Source: Bacillus pumilus (lineage in GTDB: Bacteria > Bacillota > Bacilli > Bacillales > Bacillaceae). Taken from it: a stretch of DNA of 64,000 nt. This document shows, one piece after another, positions 9,190-17,902 of the stretch (within the stretch, counting starts at the first letter, position 1; the number at the start of each line of letters is the position of its first letter). Made by a program: the position numbers and the translations under genes. The stretch is taken from the NCBI GenBank assembly GCA_001938995.1, contig MKZN01000012.1:1-64000 (forward strand), given 5' to 3'. Under the pieces are notes generated by a model. It searched no databases. It was not told the origin of the DNA and worked only from the letters and a program-made list of their open reading frames with translations.

Positions 9190-10156
9190 TGTGTTCCTCC
9201 TTTTGATATAAATAACAAGCGACTGCGTGTCCTGCCTTCTTTTCATACAAAGAAGGTACAGCCTTCAGGCATTGATCCCATCTTTTCGGACATCTTTTAT
9301 AAAAAGGACAGCCGTTTTCCGCTACCATAGTGGTTTCTTCTACTGCCACATCTTGTGTTTCTGATAATTGGTCCATATGTGGAATGGATTTCAGAAGCAA
9401 CGACGTATAAGGATGAAGTGGTTCATGAAATACGTCTTCCGCAGGACCCATCTCCACAATTCGACCAGCATACATCACAGCAATCCGGTCGCTCATGTAC
9501 CTTACAACCCCGAGGTCATGTGAGATAAACAGATACGTCAAAGAAAGAGTCTTTTGCAATTCAAGCATCAAATTCAGAATTTGCGCTTGAACGGATACAT
9601 CTAATGCCGATACTGGTTCATCGGCGATGACGAGACTTGGATGCGTGATAAGGGCTCTGGCAATGCCAATTCGCTGCCTCTGTCCACCGCTGAATTGATG
9701 GGCATAACGTTCTCCGTAGGAAGGGTCAAAACCCACAATATGCAGCATGTCTTTTACCCGTTTCTTGCGCTCTGCTTTTGACCCGTGTTTATGAACAATC
9801 AATGGCTCCTCTAAAATATCTTTCATTTTCATGCGCGGGTTTAAGGAAGCGTACGGATCTTGAAAGATCATTTGAATGTCTTTTCTCAACGAACGCATAT
9901 CTCGGTCTTTGAGCAGTGTCACCTCTTCCCCTTTCACTTGAATGGAGCCTGAAGTTGGTTCAATCAATCTCATCAAGCTTTTGCCAAGCGTCGATTTCCC
10001 GCAACCAGATTCGCCAACAATACCCAGCGTTTCTCCTTCCTTTATATGAAAGGATACTTGATGTAAAGCCCATGTCGCCTGCTGATGCTTAGAAAAAAAT
10101 GCTGATGTGTCATAGCGCTTTGTCAGTTGATTCACTTGTAGTAGTGGGTGAGTCAG
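9164..10156 (-). CDS. Peptide ABC transporter ATP-binding protein, DppF/OppF/AppF type (CTG start proposed)
   Basis: A 330-residue ATPase if started at CTG 10156. It has Walker A GESGCGKS (residues 48-55), signature FSGGQRQR, Walker B LVIADEP, and the C-terminal Cys cluster CPFYKRCPKRWDQC ending in a distant Cys, as in oligopeptide ATPases that carry a C-terminal cluster. The conventional start, GTG at 10135, has no ribosome site. CTG at 10154-10156 sits eight bases after a perfect AGGAGG, and the seven added residues (THPLLQV) restore the beta strand that normally opens the domain. No ATG, GTG or TTG exists between the upstream in-frame stop and 10135. It overlaps the preceding ATPase gene. 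Confidence 0.88.
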   Translation of the reverse strand: MTHPLLQVNQLTKRYDTSAFFSKHQQATWALHQVSFHIKEGETLGIVGESGCGKSTLGKSLMRLIEPTSGSIQVKGEEVTLLKDRDMRSLRKDIQMIFQDPYASLNPRMKMKDILEEPLIVHKHGSKAERKKRVKDMLHIVGFDPSYGERYAHQFSGGQRQRIGIARALITHPSLVIADEPVSALDVSVQAQILNLMLELQKTLSLTYLFISHDLGVVRYMSDRIAVMYAGRIVEMGPAEDVFHEPLHPYTSLLLKSIPHMDQLSETQDVAVEETTMVAENGCPFYKRCPKRWDQCLKAVPSLYEKKAGHAVACYLYQKEEHNEEDMVVQ

Positions 10157-11132
10157 TGTTTTCTCCTCCTTTCATCAAAAAGCATGCAACGCGATGCTCC
10201 GGCTCAATTGACTGTAAGGGTGGTTCCTTTTCGAGACATTGTGGCATTTGGTATGGGCAGCGGGGTGCAAACTGACAGCATGCTTGGATGGTTCCGGGCT
10301 TTGGCACATGACCAGAGATAGAGACGAGCTTTTCTTTTTTCTCTTTAAATGATGGTACGGAGGCGAAAAGACCTTTCGTGTAGGGATGCTGAGGTTTTTG
10401 AAAAATACGATCAACGGTACCTTCTTCTACGATTCGACCGGCATACATAATCATGACACGTTGACATATTTGCCGTACGACACCTAGATCATGGGTAATA
10501 AATAAAATCGCTGTATTCATCTCTTCGTTAAGCTTTTTGAGCAGTCGAAGGATTTGCGCTTGAATGGTGACATCCAGTGCAGTTGTCGGCTCATCTGCAA
10601 TCATAAGCTTTGGGTGACAAAGCATTGCCATCGCAATCATGACACGCTGACGCATGCCGCCTGATAATTCGTGCGGATATTTTTTTAATAATGATTCTGC
10701 TTGTTTGAGTCCAACCGTTTGAAGCAGGTGTATGGCATTGGTTTTGGCTTCTTTTGGACTGATGGTTTGATGTGTGAAAAGGGCTTCTGTCATTTGCTTG
10801 CCGATGGTCATCAGTGGATTAAGAGATGTCATCGGCTCTTGGAATATCATCGAAATATCGTTCCCTCTTACTTTTCGCCACTGTTTTTCTGACAGCGTAA
10901 GGAGGTTTTGACCTTCGAACTGAATGTCACCTGTTGTTTCTGTTTGGTGATTCAGTCCCATTAAAGACATCGACGTGATACTTTTTCCACAACCCGATTC
11001 ACCAACAATTCCTAATGTTTCTCCTTTTTGAATGGAGAATGAAATGTGATGGACGATGGGGACTCTCTGCTTTTTTTGACGAAACGCAATGGATAGCTTT
11101 TTCACTTCTAGCAATACTTCTTGTTCTTTCAC
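10110..11132 (-). CDS. Peptide ABC transporter ATP-binding protein, DppD/OppD/AppD type
   Basis: A 340-residue ATPase, the first gene of the five-gene peptide import operon. Walker A GESGCGKS begins near residue 39, the signature is LSGGMRQR, and Walker B is LMIADEPTTALD. The C-terminal oligo_HPY region has the Cys pattern CCQFAPRCPYQMPQC plus a later Cys, like DppD-type ATPases. GTG at 11132 is preceded by GGGGTGG. The C-terminal Ser/Thr-rich tail overlaps the start of the next gene by 47 bases if the CTG start is right. In B. subtilis 168, as remembered, ygaE and ygaD are neighbours, so this operon appears to be an insertion. Confidence 0.91.
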   Translation of the reverse strand: MKEQEVLLEVKKLSIAFRQKKQRVPIVHHISFSIQKGETLGIVGESGCGKSITSMSLMGLNHQTETTGDIQFEGQNLLTLSEKQWRKVRGNDISMIFQEPMTSLNPLMTIGKQMTEALFTHQTISPKEAKTNAIHLLQTVGLKQAESLLKKYPHELSGGMRQRVMIAMAMLCHPKLMIADEPTTALDVTIQAQILRLLKKLNEEMNTAILFITHDLGVVRQICQRVMIMYAGRIVEEGTVDRIFQKPQHPYTKGLFASVPSFKEKKEKLVSISGHVPKPGTIQACCQFAPRCPYQMPQCLEKEPPLQSIEPEHRVACFLMKGGENTDSPTTTSESTDKAL

Positions 11133-11212
11133 ATGTTCACCACCCCGTCATACTTTTTAAAATTGTATTGAGACAAGCTGGGAAATATGTCATGTTTTTG
11201 ACAAGCATAAAA

Positions 11213-11241
11213 AAGCCTATCCGCTAGAATCGGATAGGCTT
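11213..11241 (-). terminator. Terminator of ygaD
   Basis: An 11-bp stem AAGCCTATCCG/CGGATAGGCTT followed on the minus strand by TTTTTT. It separates ygaD from the downstream peptide ABC operon. Confidence 0.88.
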
Positions 11242-11244
11242 CTA

Positions 11245-12984
11245 CTAATTTAAAGTTTGTATGGTAAAAAGATGACGATAGTGGCTGTCTTGGTTCATTA
11301 ACTCTTCATGTGTTCCTTTTTCCACAATCTCGCCTTGTTCCATGACAACAATTTGGTCGGCATGTGTAATGGTTGTTAAGCGATGTGCCACTATGAAGGT
11401 TGTGCGGTCCTTTGCTAACTTTTGCATCGCTTCTTGAATATAATGTTCGCTTTCTAAATCAAGTGCAGAGGTCGCTTCATCCAAAATGAGCAGCGGTGGA
11501 TTTTTCAGAAAAACCCTGGCGATGGATACTCGTTGTTTTTGACCACCTGAAAGCTTTACGCCTCGTTCTCCTACCTTTGTGTCATACCCCTCAGGAAGGG
11601 ACATGATGAACTCATGAGCATTTGCCGCTTTGGCTGCTGAAACGATTTCCTCAAAAGACGCTTCCGGGTTACCAACGGCAATATTTTCTTTAATTGTATC
11701 GCTAAATAAAAACGTATCTTGGAGCACCATTCCTACTTGATTTCGCAAGCTTCTGGCTTTGTACTCTTTAATATTGATACCGTCCAATTCAAGTGAACCA
11801 TTTGTCACATCGTAGAATCTTGGAATTAGGCTAACGAGTGTTGACTTCCCTCCACCACTCATTCCCACAAGCGCAATGGTTTGACCTCTCTCAACTTTCA
11901 AGGAGATATTGTGTAAAATCTCTTCTTGTGTCTGTTCATAACGAAAAGACACATTTTTAAATTCAACCTCTCCTTTTAGATGGGCCTCTTTGGCATTTGG
12001 TCGATCTGTCACCTCGTATGGCTCATCAATAAATTCAAAAATACGATCCATTGACGCAACCGACTGGGTGAGGGTCGTCGATGAATTGATCAGACGCCGA
12101 ATAGGGTTATACATCCGATCAATGTAACCAACAAAGGCAATCATCGTCCCAATGGAAAGCGATCCGTTGATGACCGTATATCCTGCAAATGCAATGATCA
12201 ACAGCGGGGCAATATCTGTAATGGTATTGACGACTGCAAATGTCTTGGCGTTCCAATTCGTGTGGTTAATGGCTTTGTTTAAGAAATTCTTGTTTTCATC
12301 GTGAAAATGTTCTTGTTCATATTCTTCAATTGCAAAACTACGAATGACTGGCATTCCTTGTACCCGTTCGTGAAGGTGACCTTGCACTTCTGCTAATGCC
12401 TGTGACCGCTCTTTGGTCAGCCTGCGGAGCCGCCCGTAAAAATACTTCACAGCTAACGCATACAGCGGAAAAATAATGACAGACACGATAGTCAGCTTGA
12501 CATCGAGTGTACACATAATAACAATCACAATAAGCACAGTCATCAAATCAAGCCAAATGTTCATGAGTCCTGTGATAACAAATTCCTTCGTCTGCTCAAC
12601 ATCGTTGATGACCCTTGAAATGATCTCACCTGTTCTCGTATTGGCATAATAACGAAGGCTCAGTTTTTGAATATGTGAGAACAGCTTTTCCCGGATATCA
12701 AACAATACCTTACTGCCTGTCCACTGTGCATAGTATTGCCTGTAGTATTCGACAGGCGGTCTCAAGACTAAAAATAAAACAAGCATGATTCCCATGATCA
12801 TTAGTAGAGATGATGTCTTTTCCTCTGCCGTACCCGCCCCCTGAATGACATCATCAATGACATACTTTAAGAGCAGTGGCAAGGTTAAGGGAATCGAGAA
12901 CTTGATCATTCCGATTACCATTGTCAATGCAATTTGTTTTTTATACGGTGTAACAAAAGCCATGTATCGTTTAATGACCCCCAT
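11245..12984 (-). CDS. ygaD: YgaD, MsbA/BmrA-type ABC exporter half-transporter
   Basis: A 579-residue fused exporter: six-helix membrane domain (about residues 15-310) and C-terminal nucleotide-binding domain. Visible motifs are Walker [10 protein letters not shown] near 374-382, Q-loop [14 protein letters not shown], signature LSGGQKQR, Walker [13 protein letters not shown] and switch His in VAHRLTT. It should work as a homodimer exporting lipid-like or drug-like compounds; the real substrate of YgaD is unknown. Position between ygaC and ygaE matches B. subtilis. ATG at 12984; it ends in its own terminator. Confidence 0.92.
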   Translation of the reverse strand: MGVIKRYMAFVTPYKKQIALTMVIGMIKFSIPLTLPLLLKYVIDDVIQGAGTAEEKTSSLLMIMGIMLVLFLVLRPPVEYYRQYYAQWTGSKVLFDIREKLFSHIQKLSLRYYANTRTGEIISRVINDVEQTKEFVITGLMNIWLDLMTVLIVIVIMCTLDVKLTIVSVIIFPLYALAVKYFYGRLRRLTKERSQALAEVQGHLHERVQGMPVIRSFAIEEYEQEHFHDENKNFLNKAINHTNWNAKTFAVVNTITDIAPLLIIAFAGYTVINGSLSIGTMIAFVGYIDRMYNPIRRLINSSTTLTQSVASMDRIFEFIDEPYEVTDRPNAKEAHLKGEVEFKNVSFRYEQTQEEILHNISLKVERGQTIALVGMSGGGKSTLVSLIPRFYDVTNGSLELDGINIKEYKARSLRNQVGMVLQDTFLFSDTIKENIAVGNPEASFEEIVSAAKAANAHEFIMSLPEGYDTKVGERGVKLSGGQKQRVSIARVFLKNPPLLILDEATSALDLESEHYIQEAMQKLAKDRTTFIVAHRLTTITHADQIVVMEQGEIVEKGTHEELMNQDSHYRHLFTIQTLN

Positions 12985-13031
12985 GTAAATCTCCTTCCCA
13001 ATCTATCAGCGCCTCTTATCCGTACGCAGTC

Positions 13032-13069
13032 AAAAACCTGTTAGCTCATATAAAGCCAAACAGGTTTTT
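13032..13069 (-). terminator. Terminator of ygaC
   Basis: An 11-bp stem AAAAACCTGTT/AACAGGTTTTT with a 16-base loop, just after the ygaC stop codon. Confidence 0.75.
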
Positions 13070-13080
13070 GCTGGTCTTGC

Positions 13081-13611
13081 TTATTTTGTATAACGTAAGA
13101 AGCGCTCATACCACATATCTACAAATTCTGGAGCAAACGGTCCTTTCCGCTGATGAATCCAATGTAGTAATGTATTCAGATGCTCTCTTAAGATACTATC
13201 GATTTCTTTTGGATAATTCATTTGCTTCTTATGATCTGCATATTCGTCCTCATCCAAAATATTGTACGTCATGTCTGGAAACACTTTGACGTCTAAATCG
13301 TAATCAATATACTTAATTGCCTCTTCATCTGTCGCAAAAGGAGAGCTAATGTTGCAGTAATAATACACCCCATCATCTCTAAGCATCCCAATTACATTAA
13401 ACCATTGTTTTGCATGAAAATAGCAAATCGCTGGCTCTCTTGTCAACCATGTACGGCCATCGGATTCAGTCACCATTGTTCGGTCGTTTGCACCAATGAT
13501 GCATAATTCCGTTGCTTTTAGAATGGTGGTTTCATTCCAAATTCTATGGATCAAGCCATTATGTTTATAGCTTTGAATTTGGATGTTTTCTCCTTCCTTG
13601 GGATAGCCCAT
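13081..13611 (-). CDS. ygaC: YgaC, DUF402 nucleoside di/triphosphatase-like protein
   Basis: A 176-residue DUF402/UPF0374 protein, the same length as B. subtilis YgaC. The staphylococcal homologue Ntdp is a nucleoside tri- and diphosphate phosphatase, so hydrolysis of nucleotides is the likely activity. Acidic residues suited to metal binding are clustered in [13 protein letters not shown] and [10 protein letters not shown]. The C-terminus [15 protein letters not shown] is highly typical of the family. The frame opens ten codons upstream, but ATG at 13611 has GGGGAG at proper distance and gives the known N-terminus MGYPKEGE. Confidence 0.9.
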   Translation of the reverse strand: MGYPKEGENIQIQSYKHNGLIHRIWNETTILKATELCIIGANDRTMVTESDGRTWLTREPAICYFHAKQWFNVIGMLRDDGVYYYCNISSPFATDEEAIKYIDYDLDVKVFPDMTYNILDEDEYADHKKQMNYPKEIDSILREHLNTLLHWIHQRKGPFAPEFVDMWYERFLRYTK

Positions 13612-13727
13612 ATTTTCTCCCCTACTTTCTATAACAAACAAACCTAACAGTCCAAAGACCTAATTTCCCAACTTAACCTGTCTCTATTATATTATACCGT
13701 TACATAGGTAAAAAATGAAATAAAAAA

Positions 13728-13750
13728 GCCATTCAACCCAATTGAACGGC
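13728..13750 (-). terminator. Terminator of ygaB
   Basis: The stem GCCATTCAA/TTGAACGGC has one A-C mismatch and is followed on the minus strand by TTTTTT. Confidence 0.75.
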
Positions 13751-13758
13751 ACACTGAA

Positions 13759-14019
13759 TTACATGACGGTTGAGCTCTTCTCCATCTGTTTATATGAATT
13801 GATCACTTGTTCAGTCTGTTTTGTAAATAATGTTTGTACGTGTTGCAGTTGTTTTCGTTTCTGTTTGATTTCATCATGAAGCCTATGCCACTCTTCCCTT
13901 TTTTCATCTTGCCGCAATTGTTTTTCTGTTTCTAAACACAAATCAAGTTCCCCCTGTACATCGAGCAGCTGATCCATGAGCTTCATTTGTTCTCTCACAA
14001 GCTGATCGAAATCAGACAT
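13759..14019 (-). CDS. ygaB: YgaB, small coiled-coil protein
   Basis: An 86-residue, highly charged protein, almost entirely helical with heptad-like spacing from about residue 5 to 75 (many Glu, Gln, Lys, Leu), so probably a coiled coil. It matches YgaB of B. subtilis in position and opening FDQLVREQ. Function is unknown. The frame could start six codons earlier, but ATG at 14019 has AAAAGGAGG eight bases upstream. It is monocistronic with its own terminator. Confidence 0.8.
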   Translation of the reverse strand: MSDFDQLVREQMKLMDQLLDVQGELDLCLETEKQLRQDEKREEWHRLHDEIKQKRKQLQHVQTLFTKQTEQVINSYKQMEKSSTVM

Positions 14020-14148
14020 CTCACTCCTCCTTTTCATGAGAATCCACTTTTTGTATCTATACCATTTCTTGAAAGGTTGCAGAAGTCCTTTGACTGTTTA
14101 TGTAGAGGTTTTACTGGTTTTGTCGGATGTTGGTGATTGGCAAAAAGA

Positions 14149-14178
14149 AAAGCACTTCATTCGTATATGAAGTGCTTT
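14149..14178 (-). terminator. Terminator of sspE
   Basis: A perfect 12-bp stem AAAGCACTTCAT/ATGAAGTGCTTT directly behind the sspE coding region, followed by a T-rich stretch on the minus strand. Confidence 0.85.
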
Positions 14179-14193
14179 CTCCTGTTTCAGTGA

Positions 14194-14361
14194 TTAGCTG
14201 TTTTGTTGTTTGTTTTGCTCAGCTTGTTGGTTGTATTTTTTTACGTGCTGTGCGTCAGTCTCGCTAGCAAATTCAGTGCCATATTGACCGCCTTGTGCAG
14301 TAGCTTGGTTTTGTTTTTTCACTTGTTGTGCGTTTGTTTTGTTTTGTTGTTGTTTATCCAT
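14194..14361 (-). CDS. sspE: SspE, gamma-type small acid-soluble spore protein (short form)
   Basis: A 55-residue Gln/Asn-rich protein of the gamma-SASP family. These are stored in the spore core and cut by the Gpr protease during germination to supply amino acids. The germination-protease site motif GTEFASE occurs once and the C-terminus is EQNKQQNS. B. subtilis SspE (84 residues) has the motif twice within tandem repeats, so this is a shortened version with one repeat lost. Two adjacent ATG codons follow GGAGGTGATA; the second (14361) has the better spacing. A sigma-G-like promoter lies upstream. Confidence 0.9.
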   Translation of the reverse strand: MDKQQQNKTNAQQVKKQNQATAQGGQYGTEFASETDAQHVKKYNQQAEQNKQQNS

Positions 14362-14382
14362 CATTATCACCTCCACGCACAT

Positions 14383-14413
14383 TAATTTGTGCAGAAGGTG
14401 TAAATCCTATTCA
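14383..14413 (-). promoter_or_regulatory. Candidate sigma-G promoter of sspE
   Basis: On the minus strand TGAATA (14408-14413) and CAAATTA (14383-14389) are 18 bp apart, resembling the forespore sigma-G consensus (GMATA and CATnnTA). It fits forespore expression of a SASP gene. Confidence 0.5.
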
Positions 14414-14421
14414 TAATTTTT

Positions 14422-15180
<759 letters not shown>

Positions 15181-15255
15181 TCATCTCCTGATTTGAATAG
15201 TTTTCGTCCATTCGTTTCACACTAATAGAAAAGTTTCTATTAGGAGGGTATATTC

Positions 15256-15480
15256 ATGTATGTCGGACGTGATTTAAGCCAGCTTGGCATGATGTCCAAG
15301 AACCAATGGAAAGATACTGAACTTGCCTATTTTCATCATGCTTTCCAACAAATTTTACCTTATTTAAACGAAGAAGGGCAATCTAAGTATCGAGAAATCA
15401 TTTCTGAAATCGAAGACCGCGGGGGTCTGCACAGAAATGAAGCAGATTACACACATGGCACAACAGTTAAATACGACTAG
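15256..15480 (+). CDS. yfhS: YfhS, conserved small protein
   Basis: A 74-residue hydrophilic protein matching YfhS in size and place between fabL and mutY. It has no signal peptide or membrane helix; the middle (about 25-55) is predicted helical. ATG at 15256 follows TAGGAGGGTATATTC. The function is unknown. The last 14 bases overlap the end of mutY on the opposite strand, so both genes share their 3' ends with no room for a terminator. Confidence 0.82.
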   Translation: MYVGRDLSQLGMMSKNQWKDTELAYFHHAFQQILPYLNEEGQSKYREIISEIEDRGGLHRNEADYTHGTTVKYD

Positions 15481-16567
15481 GTTGTTCGATTGCCATCTTC
15501 CATATTTTTTGGTGTGAGACTGGCAAGGCGTATGCCTCAAACTCTTCCTTTGTGACTCGTTTCAATACAGTGTCATCTGCTATAGAAGTGACCCTGCCAA
15601 AAAAAACAGAGATATTCCAGATCAGGTGGGTGAATATATGCTGAATGGTGCCTTCTAAATCACCGAGTTCTGCTTGTACACCCGCCTCCTCTGTGAGAAA
15701 TTCAAGCAGCTGCTCTTTTTCCGTTTTTCTTCCCTTTATTGTTTCTAAGTTAGGGAATTCCCATAAATTCGCAAGAAGACCTGTACTTGGCCGCTTATGG
15801 ATATAAAGGTGACCCGCATCATCAAATAAAACCGCTGCTGCCATTGATTTGGCAGTAGGTTTTTTCTTTTTACTTTTCACTGGCAGCTCACGCTGAACGC
15901 CTTCTTCTAAAGCCGAGCAATGCATGTTCACAGGGCATATAAGACACGCAGGGGATGTCGGGGTACAAATGAGCGCACCTAGCTCCATCAGTCCCTGATT
16001 GAATTCAGAAGGCTTTTCCCGGGAAATGAGCTGATCGACAGCAAATTCAAAAATATTTCTCGTTTTAGGCTTTGCGATGTCATCCCATATCGACAAGATC
16101 CGTGAAATAACCCTCATGACGTTGCCATCTACCGCAGGGTACGGCTTGTTATATGCGATGCTTAACACTGCACCACTTGTATACGGACCTACACCTTTGA
16201 GCTTAGAGAATTGTTCTTTCGTATCAGGGACAACCCCCCCATAGGTTTCATATACTTCTTTCACTGCTGACTGTAAATTACGTACCCTTGAGTAGTAGCC
16301 AAGACCTTCCCATGCTTTCATGACCTTTTCTTCATCGGCTAAAGCAAGATCTTTGACAGTTGGGAACTGCTCCATAAACCGATGGAAGTACGGAATCACT
16401 GTATCTACCCTCGTTTGCTGTAACATCACTTCTGATACCCAGACGCGGTATGGATCTTGATTTTCTCGCCAAGGCAATGTCCTTTGTTCTTTTTCGTACC
16501 AACTAATTAAATCATGCTGAAAACCGGAAATGTCTTTACGGTCCAGCTTTTCTTGAATGTCTTTCAT
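15467..16567 (-). CDS. mutY: MutY, A/G-specific adenine DNA glycosylase
   Basis: A 366-residue base-excision repair enzyme removing adenine opposite 8-oxoguanine. The helix-hairpin-helix/endonuclease III fold carries the catalytic Glu46 in SEVMLQQT and the catalytic Asp in [11 protein letters not shown] (about 146). A [4Fe-4S] cluster is given by the Cys pattern C-x6-C-x2-C-x5-C in the [18 protein letters not shown] region. The C-terminal NUDIX-like domain (about 230-360) recognises 8-oxoG. Length and gene neighbours match YfhQ of B. subtilis. The start is ATG at 16567. Confidence 0.95.
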   Translation of the reverse strand: MKDIQEKLDRKDISGFQHDLISWYEKEQRTLPWRENQDPYRVWVSEVMLQQTRVDTVIPYFHRFMEQFPTVKDLALADEEKVMKAWEGLGYYSRVRNLQSAVKEVYETYGGVVPDTKEQFSKLKGVGPYTSGAVLSIAYNKPYPAVDGNVMRVISRILSIWDDIAKPKTRNIFEFAVDQLISREKPSEFNQGLMELGALICTPTSPACLICPVNMHCSALEEGVQRELPVKSKKKKPTAKSMAAAVLFDDAGHLYIHKRPSTGLLANLWEFPNLETIKGRKTEKEQLLEFLTEEAGVQAELGDLEGTIQHIFTHLIWNISVFFGRVTSIADDTVLKRVTKEEFEAYALPVSHQKIWKMAIEQPSRI

Positions 16568-16758
16568 CTCTTAACTCCTTCTCATTGAACCAAGGGCTAA
16601 CGTTCTGAAAAGAACCTTATTTATTGTATACTGTTTGTAGATACGTTAACATGTTACATTAAATCAAGACAAAGCAAAAGTGATTTTGCACATAGTCTTG
16701 CGTAAAGACGTATACTTTGTATGATTGTTCCTAAGCATGACAACTAGGAGGTAATCAA

Positions 16759-17739
16759 TTGGATACTGGTACTCATGTAGTAATGGGCATTTCTCTTGGG
16801 GGACTTGCACTTTTAGATCCAGTCGTTAGCGCAGATCCACAAATGGCGCATGCGGTCATGATTGCGACCATCGCCGGTTCCCAAGCACCAGATATTGATA
16901 CTGTGCTGAAACTAAAAAATAATGCGGTTTATATAAGAAATCACCGAGGATTTACTCATTCCATTCCAGCTGTACTGTTTTGGTCACTGCTCATTCCAGC
17001 TGTGATTTTCCCATTTGTGCCAGGGGCGAATTTACTTCACCTTTGGTTGTGGACATTTTTAGCTGTTGTGCTCCATGTGTTTGTGGATATCTTCAACGCT
17101 TATGGCACACAGGCAATTCGTCCATTCTCAAAAAAATGGGTGGCGCTTGGGATCATTAACACATTTGATCCATTCATCTTTTTTACCCATCTTGTGGCGA
17201 TTGTCATATGGGCGATTGGCGGACACCCCGGCTATACGTTCTTAACGCTTTATGCTGTGATTTTTTGTTACTATATCATCAGGGTGATCATGCAGCTACA
17301 GATCAAGCACCAGCTGCGACAGCGCTTTGATGAGATCGAGGAAATTATCATTTCGCCTACGATGAAATTTAGACAATGGCGCATTGCGGTCAAATGCAAA
17401 TCCTCATTCCATGTCGGCCGAAGCATGAATGGCGATATCGTCATTTTAGACACATTTAACCGTGTTCCGGTCCCCGATACGGACATCATGAAAATTGCCA
17501 AGCAAGATGAGAACATTTCTGCCTTTCTCTCCTTCTCTCCTGTATACCGGTGGGAAGTAGATAAATTCAAAGATCATTATGAAGTGCGGTTCATTGATTT
17601 GCGATACCGCAGCAAAGGTCACTATCCCTTTGTCGCAATCTGCCACATCGACATGGACCATCAAATCAAAAACTCCTATACCGGCTGGATTTTCAGTGAA
17701 GAAAAACTGCAAAAAAAATTAAGACTCGGCTCTGTGTGA
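16759..17739 (+). CDS. yfhP: YfhP, membrane-bound metal-dependent hydrolase-like protein (YbcI/DUF457)
   Basis: A 326-residue membrane protein of the YbcI/YdjM (DUF457) family. The N-terminal half has about four to five helices with polar motifs DTGTHVVMG, APDIDTV and HRGFTHS, whose His and Asp residues suggest a metal site like zinc-dependent phospholipase C relatives. The C-terminal 120 residues are soluble. The exact reaction is not established. The start is TTG at 16759, seven bases after GGAGGT; no better start exists. The stop codon lies in the loop of its terminator. Confidence 0.85.
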   Translation: MDTGTHVVMGISLGGLALLDPVVSADPQMAHAVMIATIAGSQAPDIDTVLKLKNNAVYIRNHRGFTHSIPAVLFWSLLIPAVIFPFVPGANLLHLWLWTFLAVVLHVFVDIFNAYGTQAIRPFSKKWVALGIINTFDPFIFFTHLVAIVIWAIGGHPGYTFLTLYAVIFCYYIIRVIMQLQIKHQLRQRFDEIEEIIISPTMKFRQWRIAVKCKSSFHVGRSMNGDIVILDTFNRVPVPDTDIMKIAKQDENISAFLSFSPVYRWEVDKFKDHYEVRFIDLRYRSKGHYPFVAICHIDMDHQIKNSYTGWIFSEEKLQKKLRLGSV

Positions 17740-17750
17740 GCGAGTCTTTT
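17721..17750 (+). terminator. Terminator of yfhP, overlapping its stop codon
   Basis: The stem AAGACTCG/CGAGTCTT is followed by seven more T. The yfhP stop codon (17737-17739) lies in the loop. Confidence 0.85.
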
Positions 17751-17874
17751 TTTGTGTGTTATAAATAAAATGGCAGAATGGGATTGATGGTATTTCATCT
17801 TTGGGATACCCTTTACGTCTTGACCCTGTCACACTTCCAGTAAAAATTCATTTTGTTCAGTAGAAGATGAAAAA

Positions 17875-17902
17875 AACACCACTTAAGATGTAAGTGGTGT
17901 TT
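17875..17902 (-). terminator. Terminator of csbB-yfhO, overlapping the yfhO stop
   Basis: A perfect 11-bp stem AACACCACTTA/TAAGTGGTGTT followed by T residues on the minus strand. The stop codon of yfhO is inside it. Confidence 0.8.
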
